Positions 57,832 to 64,000 of a DNA stretch of 64,000 nt are shown here, one piece after another; within the stretch, counting starts at the first letter, position 1, and every line of letters begins with the position of its first letter. Under the pieces are notes generated by a model, which did no database searches, was not told where the DNA came from, and was given only the letters and a program-made list of their open reading frames with translations. The translations under genes and the position numbers were made by a program. The DNA lies in contig BDDD01000084.1 in the NCBI GenBank assembly GCA_001972305.1, positions 426,668-490,667 of the forward strand, written 5' to 3'. This stretch comes from Cephalotus follicularis. Lineage: Eukaryota > Streptophyta > Magnoliopsida > Oxalidales > Cephalotaceae.

Positions 57832-58400
57832 GTTAAGGCAGAGCACCAAATATCGGCGGGTTTGCTTCAGCATCTACTCATTACAGAGTGGAAATGGGAG
57901 CATGTCACCATGGATTTTATTTCCAGGTTACCTCTGACTCCTAACAGACATGATGCTATATGGGTTGTGGTCGATCGACTCAAGAAGTCGGCCCACTTTC
58001 TACCGATTAGGACGACTTATTCTAGAGAAAAGTTGTCTAGATTGTTCATAAGAGAGATTGTTAAAGCACATGAAGCTCCTGTTAGCATTGTTTCAGACTG
58101 AGGCTCTCTCTTCACTTCTGGTTTTTGGAGGAAGTTACATGCAGCTATGGGTACAGAATTGAGTTTCAGCACTGTTTTTCATCTCCAAACTGATGGGTTG
58201 TCTGAAAGGACCATTCAGACATTGGAGGATATGCTCTGAGCGTGTGTTCTCGACTTTGGAGGTAATTGGGATGACTACTTGCATTTGATTGAGTGCTCGT
58301 ATAACAATAGTTACAACGAGAGCATACAAATGGCTCCTTATGAGGCCCTATATGTTGGGATCAGGTCGGTGAGAGGAGCATTCTGGGACCAGAGATAGTA
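57832..58400 (+). pseudogene. Gypsy integrase core
   Basis: WEHVTMDFISRLPLT holds the first catalytic Asp, APVSIVSD the second (the next codon is a stop at 58099), and [11 protein letters not shown] the catalytic Glu. WDDYLHLIECSYNNSY is the usual downstream block. A second stop lies at about 58240. Confidence 0.9.
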
Positions 58401-58930
58401 GAGATTAGCTTAAAGAAAGTGAAATTGATTAAAGACCGATTGATTGTAGCACAGAGTAGACAGAAAAGCTATGCTGATGTCCATCTTAGAGGCTTGGAGT
58501 TCAGTGTTGGTGACCATGTTTTTCTCAAAGTGTCACCCACTAAAGGAGTCACAAGATTCGGGAAGAAAGGGAAGCTTTCTCCCCGTTTTATTAGACCTTT
58601 AGAGGTATGGGATCGGATTGGCCGACTGGCTTATAGGCTTGCTTTGCCTCCAGCATTATTGGGAGTTCATGATGTGCTCCATGTTTCTCAGTTGAGGAGA
58701 TATGTTAGAGATCCCTCACACATCATGAGTACGATCAGATTCAGCTGGAACTTGACTTGTCTTTTGTTGAGACTCTTATACAGATTGTTGACAGACAGAC
58801 CAGAGTATTGAGGAACAAAATCATCCATTTGGTTAGTGTTCTATGGCCGTATTATTGTTCAGTGGAGCGCACCTGGGATCGCGAGGACAATATGAGAGAG
58901 ACATATCCCTTTCTATTTGATTGACCGATC
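58401..58930 (+). pseudogene. Gypsy integrase C-terminus with decayed chromodomain-like tail
   Basis: SRQKSYADVHLRGLEFSVGDHVFLKV, KLSPRFIRPLEV and VHDVLHVSQLRRYVRDPSHI are the GPY/F-type C-terminal blocks. Beyond them a frame-broken segment reads RVLRNKIIHLVSVLW and TWDREDNMRETYPFLF. It resembles the chromodomain tail of Tekay/Del chromoviruses, which steers integration to heterochromatin. The chromodomain call is based on pattern only. Confidence 0.78.
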
Positions 58931-58960
58931 GACTGTTGAATATGGGGACCATATTCTTTT

Positions 58961-58973
58961 AAGGAGGGGAGAA
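58961..58973 (+). other. Polypurine tract of gypsy element G2
   Basis: aaggaggggagaa lies directly before the 3' LTR start TGTAACGACCC. Confidence 0.92.
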
Positions 58974-59124
58974 TGTAACGACCCGAATTCGCTTTTGTAC
59001 TATTGAGCACTATTAATGCATATATTGTACTGTATTGAATTGAGGTATTTCTATGCCTATTGCTATAGTATTGATCATATGCATGTATAGTCGGGGTTTT
59101 GGGCTGAGTTTCGGAGAATTGGCC

Positions 59125-59147
59125 GAATTGACTATATAAGTCAATTC
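59125..59147 (+). promoter_or_regulatory. TATA box inside a perfect inverted repeat, 3' LTR
   Basis: Core atata (59134-59138) lies between arms gaattgact and agtcaattc, which are perfect reverse complements. Confidence 0.7.
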
Positions 59148-59649
59148 TTTAACCATTTTCTCTCATTTCCCTCATTTCTCATTCTTCCCATTCTCTCTCT
59201 TTCCTTATCTTTGTCTCTCTTGCTGGGCAGCCTTTCCTCCTCCCTAGTAGCTCCGGATTTGGTTCTTCCATCGGCAAAGATAGCAATTGCAAGTTGGGCT
59301 TGCCACTTGAACAAGATAACAGCTGGTTTATGAGTGTTTTCCAGCCATTGATCGATCGTTTGCTCAACTGTTGAAGCTACGATATTAGGTAGGACTTCTC
59401 TACTTGAATTGTTCATTGCTTGACTGATTGATTGATTGAATTGAATGATTGTATTGTATTGAATTGGGAAATAAGGGTTTTTAAATTGAATCCTCAATCT
59501 AACTGATCTAGGAAGATTGAAGCTAAAATTTGAAGGTTGTAACAAGTTTTACTAACCTTAAAGGATTGATTTTAACCCTTGGTTTTCAAAGAATGGTTTT
59601 AAATTGGATTTTGACCTGAGATCGGCTACTTTTTCTGCTGAAAACAGGT

Positions 59650-60065
59650 TTTTCTCAGCATAGACGTCGACGCCTAGACCATTGGTGTCAACGCCTTGAG
59701 CTTTTGAACTGTTTTTATTGAGGTTTTTTTCTGACGTTGACGTCAACGCGTGTTTTGGCGTTGAAGCGTACGATCTGGGATTTCGTTCTCCCAGGTTGGA
59801 CGTCAACGTAAATTATAGCAGCCATCTCAGTGCCGACATTTTTGGTTTACGCGTCGACACCTTGACTCAAGGACGTCAACGTCTAAACCCACTTGTGTAT
59901 AGAAAGGTGATGCACGTCGACGCCTACGTCAACGCCTAAACCTTCTGGTTTTTAAAAACGTGATGCGCGTCGACGCCTCCTGCCATGGCATTGATGCCCA
60001 TCAGCCTTGTATTGAAAGTAAATCCTAAGCGTCGACGTGTATATCTATGGCGTTGACGCCTAATG
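59650..60065 (+). repeat. Array of cgtcgacg-type words, 3' LTR G2
   Basis: Words such as agacgtcgacgcc, gacgtcaacgcg, gcgtcgacacc, cacgtcgacgcc and aagcgtcgacgtg recur about every 25-60 bp. It is the partner of 52505-52935. Confidence 0.82.
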
Positions 60066-61298
60066 CCCAGTTTTGGAGAATTGATGTTTTAAAGCTAGTT
60101 TTCAACTTCTTTTCACATGGCCACTTGACCGGAGCCTCACTTGAGGTGTTCAAGTGTTTGAAAATAGTTTTAATGATTGTATTAACATATTTATTGATTG
60201 ATTACTTGAGCCATAAGTGTCGTGTGTCTAAGTTCGGAACGTTGCATGCACATTCCCATTTCTCCATTATACATCACCACTTATTGGCATTGTACTGACA
60301 TGATTGATTGTATTGTATGGATCCTATAGAGCGACCTTATGATTCGTGTCGGCATGTTAGGTTGTTGACTCTGTCTACCTATTCATTTATTGTATTGTCT
60401 TGCTGATGAGCCTTATTGATTGATTAACGATTGATGCTCCCTGAGGGTTGTAGCTCCCTGACGGTATAGTAGCTCCTCCGTGGTTGTAGCTCATCGAGAT
60501 TGTATTGATCCAGCCATAGGCAGGACGATCTATGAGTTCCAGACTTGATCAATCTAAGACAAGTAGATAGATCTCCCACCCTTTTTGAAGGACTACCTTC
60601 CGTGGGATTTATCATTGTTATTGATTGACATTGTATTGACCGAGGTCGCATGCTCTATAGGATATGATTGATTGATTGGGTGTTTTATGCACCACCACCG
60701 AGTGTCTGCCATTGATTGATTGTTATAGATCCTATCCATATGCTCTGTTATGGGCCAGTGTCATGTGGATAGTTAGATCGCCAATTGTATGGATGCATTG
60801 GCATACCATGGATTGATATTGTACACCGCACATTGATATTGCATAGACTGTCACCGATATTACACATTGTACATGCATACACGCTGCATGGGGTTTCTGC
60901 TTAGCCTTGTGGCTAACCCCATCCTTCGGGGTGGGGCTACGTTGTGCATTTTGTGTGCGACATAGGTAGGGCAAGAGGTAGCAGCGGATAAAAGGATTGA
61001 AGATTCCATCGACCGGGGGATCGTTTTGGGTTTGACAGTGTTCATAATGTAATATTGTATTGAGGAGTGTATTGAAATGACTGGTATAGTATTGTAACAG
61101 ATTTGTATTGTATCGCATGGATGGATTATTGTGATGGGTTGCAAGAGTATTGTATTGTATCTTCCGCACAATGACATGTATTGTAAAGTTTTTAGTTTTT
61201 TTCGCATTTTTATATTTCTAGTCCCGACCATTGTATTGTGTATTGGAATGAGAGTAATGTCACGTGTCCGTCCTCCGGGCACGGGGTGCTACAGCTAT

Positions 61299-61751
61299 GG
61301 TGTTCTTCACGTCCATCTCCTCAAAACACTTGCAATTAAACAAATATTAGCCCCAACATGATAGGCTAGTTTTAAAAAAATATACTTAAATTACTAGTTA
61401 CTTACCCATTGGCAGTGATATGCCGAATAGGCCTAGAATCCTCTTCCCCCTACGGGGGCAAGTCCGCCCCCCACTAGCTCCCCTCATCCGTCGCTGATGG
61501 GAGCCTGATTCAAAAACATGGTTACGTTTGACTGTAAATATTTATAACAAAATATAACAACAAAACTTCGACAATATGAAAAACAATTTAAGGTCAAATA
61601 TCGTGACATAACAAATTTCCTTACTAGCGCTGGGAACATCGGTATCCTGCTCCCGTGTATCTAACTCCATGGAGTCCGACTGGGGATGCGTAGATCTGGA
61701 TGATGTGGTGGAATCTGTAGGAATAGAGGAACGTGTGACCCTGCGCGGCAT
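61299..61751 (-). pseudogene. CACTA second gene, 5' exons
   Basis: Read on minus, a first exon starts at Met 61751 (MPRRVTRSSIPTDSTTSS, then Ser/Asp-rich) and ends near 61627. A second likely exon is about 61500-61405 (RGASGGRTCPRRGKRILGLF). A third begins near 61335 with MDVKNT and continues across the gypsy insertion into 51821. It is the upstream part of the Ptta/En/Spm-type gene at 50643-51821. Exon borders are predictions. Confidence 0.6.
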
Positions 61752-61904
61752 ATCTGCAAGAACTCACCGTATTTAAAAACGATACAAACTATATACAGTT
61801 GTCCTACTATATATTATCAAATTATAATGTCGTGCCAAATTAGAAGATTAAGAATACTATTGCAAACAATATTTACGACATATACTACACTATTAACTTA
61901 CAGT

Positions 61905-62180
61905 TTAATCTATGATATCAATATCCATGTCGTCTTGACTATCGGAATCATATTCCATCACTCCGTCCTCCTCATCCGTGTCAGAAACATCGTCTTCCCA
62001 TTTATCTTCCTCATCATCCGTATTGTCATGGTCTGACGTAGGATCCCTTATTCGAACATTTAGAGGCAATACTACCTCCTCCCCTTCCCCATCTCCTCGA
62101 AGGGAATCTTCACTTTCATGACATAAATCAGCTACAAATGATCGTAGTGGACCACTGGCTACATCTTCTTTCATTGTCAT
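61905..62180 (-). pseudogene. C-terminal fragment of a CACTA TNP2-type transposase
   Basis: Read on minus, the frame has EDVASGPLRSFVADLC, then VVLPLNVRIRDPTSD, and ends in a very acidic tail (DDEEDKWEDDVSDTDEEDG) with a stop at 61905. A PLR-containing block with an acidic end is seen at the C-termini of plant TNP2-like transposases. Its position upstream of the second CACTA gene fits the usual gene order. It is cut at 62180 by the next LTR, so the body of the transposase is outside the window. Confidence 0.6.
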
Positions 62181-62339
62181 TGTAATAACCGTGAATTTCA
62201 ATTAATGTATATTGTACCCATAATAAATAAAAGATGCATTTAATTGAGATTCAATGTCCAAGTGTTATGTGTTATAGTTTTGTTGGTTTAAATACAAGAC
62301 TTGAGTTAAAAAGTGTGTTGTGGTGTGAATTATGGGAGG

Positions 62340-62470
62340 AACAGCCGACTGTTGTAAAAACAGCCGTCTGGTTGTTTTGTACAGGCCACAACCGACTGTC
62401 GCATGGTAACAGTCGACTGGGAAGTTAAGCGGTGGCAGTTGACTGCCAGTTAAAAACAGTCGACTAGCGA
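62340..62470 (+). repeat. First group of cagtcgactg words in LTR G3
   Basis: About six words occur: cagccgactgttg, cagccgtctgg, accgactgtcg, cagtcgactggg, cagttgactgcc and cagtcgactagc. They match the array at 35128-35655. Confidence 0.82.
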
Positions 62471-63189
62471 AGTCCGGACAGGAAAGCTACGTGTTGCTTG
62501 AAAATAGAGTGTGGCGTGTTGTAAGTTGGACATGTGTGGGACGACGCATTTCACAAGGTTTAGTGGCATAGACGTGTCATAGACTGAGTATACTGATGTT
62601 TAATGTCTCTGCATGACCTGCAACCTGCAATGAAACCAAAGACAGTGAGTAATGTGAGAGAGAAGGAAAATGGTGAAAACTTGAGTTAAAGGAATCAGGT
62701 GATTTGCTGATACGAATTCCTTTATATCAGCTGTCACATGAATGATTTCGGATGTTGAAAACGTTGAAAAGTGAGAAGTTATCTTCTGTGTGTGTGCATG
62801 ATGAATTGAAGTTCAAGTGGAGTTAAACTTGGAATAGAAGCTGGGAAGTTGGTAAGCTTCTGTTGTTCTTGAGTTCAGTTGCTGTTATGGTTGTTCAGTA
62901 GTATATACGTACTGATTTTGTGATGTATAACTACTGTTAACATGCGATCGTAGCTTGAATTGCTGGTTGATTTGGTTGAAAGTGGAAGTTGGGACTTAGA
63001 GAGAAGAATCATTTCAACTGATTCTGGGATAGAGTTTGAGGTAGGTGGAAGGAATTTATGACATGATTCTGATATATATAGCATGCTTTTGGTGTTATGA
63101 TAGTCTATATCTGTTTGCATGTTGATTGAAATTGAATTGGAAATCGTTATAGCTCATACTCTGTTTCTGTTAATAACGAACCTGGACTT

Positions 63190-63325
63190 TAACAGTCGAC
63201 TGTCTTGATTAATAGTCGACTGTTTAACACAAACAACCGACTACTCAATGTATCCAACCGGCTATTCATATAGAACAGTCGATTGTGTAAGGCAACGACC
63301 GACTGTGAAGGAAACCAGTCGACTG
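63190..63325 (+). repeat. Second group of cagtcgactg words in LTR G3
   Basis: About seven words occur: cagtcgactgtc, tagtcgactgtt, caaccgactact, aaccggctatt, cagtcgattgtg, gaccgactgtg and cagtcgactgtt. They lie about 720-850 bp beyond the first group. Confidence 0.82.
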
Positions 63326-64000
63326 TTCAGAGACAATTTTGTCTCTAATGCCTACTGTTTAATCTGAATTGAATGAAATTGGAATTCAATTCAAAAGGGA
63401 GGGTTCTAATAATCAACCTCTGATAATTGTAATTGTTTTACAACAAGTGAACAATTTATATAGATCCTTGTAGATTGCATGTAATGTTGTTGAGTGACTA
63501 TTTTGTGCAATCCTTGAAATGTTGGGCAATCTTACCTATTGCGAGTGCTATTGTTGTCGATGTTCTGTTTTCTTAAAATGATTACAACATTTTTATTCCA
63601 AGGGTTACTAATATTGAACACTATATGCATAGTTATGTTTAACCACTAAATGATATATGCATATTTTGAAGGTTTTCCACTTATATTGAAAGAAAACCTA
63701 ATGTTATTGAATTGAGTTCTCTAAGTGAGGAATAGTGAGTGTTTATAGTTTTCTTAAACGGAAACTCAACGAAATGTAATGTTTTCTCAAAAGAGATTTT
63801 ATCGAAGTGTTATATTACATTATATATATGTGATATCAGTGATTGATTGTGATTGAGTGATGCTGATGGTTTAGTGACCGGAGTGTGTCACTAACTACAG
63901 CGGGTGAGCGGATGTGCCAGGAGTTGGCTCGAGCTTATTCGCCCCACCTATCTGCCTTGCAAATCTTGAGTGTTAACTGCCCGCCAAGTGCCGGTAGTAG

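Larger units (their letters stand above)
51827..61293 (+). mobile_element. Ty3-gypsy retrotransposon, chromovirus (Tekay/Del-like), family G2, dead
   Basis: It is complete in structure: LTRs 51827-54161 and 58974-61293, primer site at 54165, purine tract 58961-58973, and a perfect target duplication gctat (51822-51826, 61294-61298). The order protease, RT, RNase H, integrase is the gypsy order, and a decayed chromodomain-like tail follows integrase. Many in-frame stops make it non-functional. It interrupts an exon of a CACTA gene. The clade assignment rests on motif resemblance. Confidence 0.95.
58974..61293 (+). repeat. 3' LTR of gypsy element G2
   Basis: It is 2320 bp, the partner of 51827-54161, ending cggggtgctaca before the target copy gctat (61294-61298). 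It carries an intact TATA palindrome (59125-59147), the word array 59650-60065 and an intact UUCG-type hairpin near 60917. Confidence 0.95.
62181..64000 (+). mobile_element. Gypsy-type LTR (family G3), truncated by the window end
   Basis: It starts TGTAATAACCG, like the G1 LTRs (TGTAATGACC), directly after gtcat (62176-62180), the presumed left target copy, and interrupts the TNP2 fragment. At least 1820 bp are present. It carries two groups of cagtcgactg-type words (62340-62470, 63190-63325). Neither the end of the LTR nor an internal region is seen, so solo and full-length forms cannot be distinguished. Confidence 0.7.

Overview
This window looks like repeat-rich nuclear DNA from a flowering plant, most likely a eudicot. 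It is AT-rich, it has two protein genes with short canonical GT-AG introns, and it is dominated by Ty1-copia and Ty3-gypsy LTR retrotransposons plus one CACTA DNA transposon. Nothing bacterial or organellar was recognised. One 25-base N run (50618-50642) marks an assembly gap. Species cannot be named from the sequence.

Layout. A decayed copia element (367-6925) lies on the left. Next is a nest of gypsy-type LTR sequence (7276-about 14340) holding a short non-autonomous element in minus orientation (8375-13993). Two host genes follow and converge: a plastid-type RimP (UPF0090) ribosome maturation factor on + (14647-17429, five exons, 322 aa) and a class II serine carboxypeptidase-like gene on - (26337-22970, ten exons, 469 aa, catalytic triad intact). 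A TNT1-like copia element (17833-22586) sits between their 3' ends. From 26.5 to 29.5 kb there is AT-rich intergenic DNA with small tandem repeats. From 29.5 to 38 kb there are two adjacent solo LTRs in one microsatellite, an LTR-like insertion between about 105-bp direct repeats, two inverted copies of a GC-rich SINE-like repeat, and a 66-bp minisatellite. From 37.85 to 46.9 kb there is a ~345-bp satellite split by a copia element (38135-45214), which is itself split by a solo gypsy LTR (41036-43684). From 47.1 kb to the end there is a CACTA transposon in minus orientation. It carries a probable solo LTR (47791-50158), a complete but dead chromovirus-like gypsy element (51827-61293) and another gypsy LTR running off the window (62181-64000).

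Target-site duplications support most insertions: ttctt, gttat, gatta, attct, tatat, tatac and gctat are exact; aaatg/agatg is imperfect. Together they give a clear nesting order.

The most unusual signal is an array of short palindromic words centred on TCGA (cagtcgactg, gcgtcgacgc and relatives). Such arrays occur close to the promoter or in the leader of at least five different retroelement families from both the copia and gypsy superfamilies. Other unexpected structures are a ladder of hairpins with changing stems and a constant 5-nt loop in one gypsy LTR, a TATA box inside a near-perfect palindrome in another LTR family, a conserved UUCG-capped hairpin, and an almost identical ~820-bp patch between two otherwise diverged LTRs.
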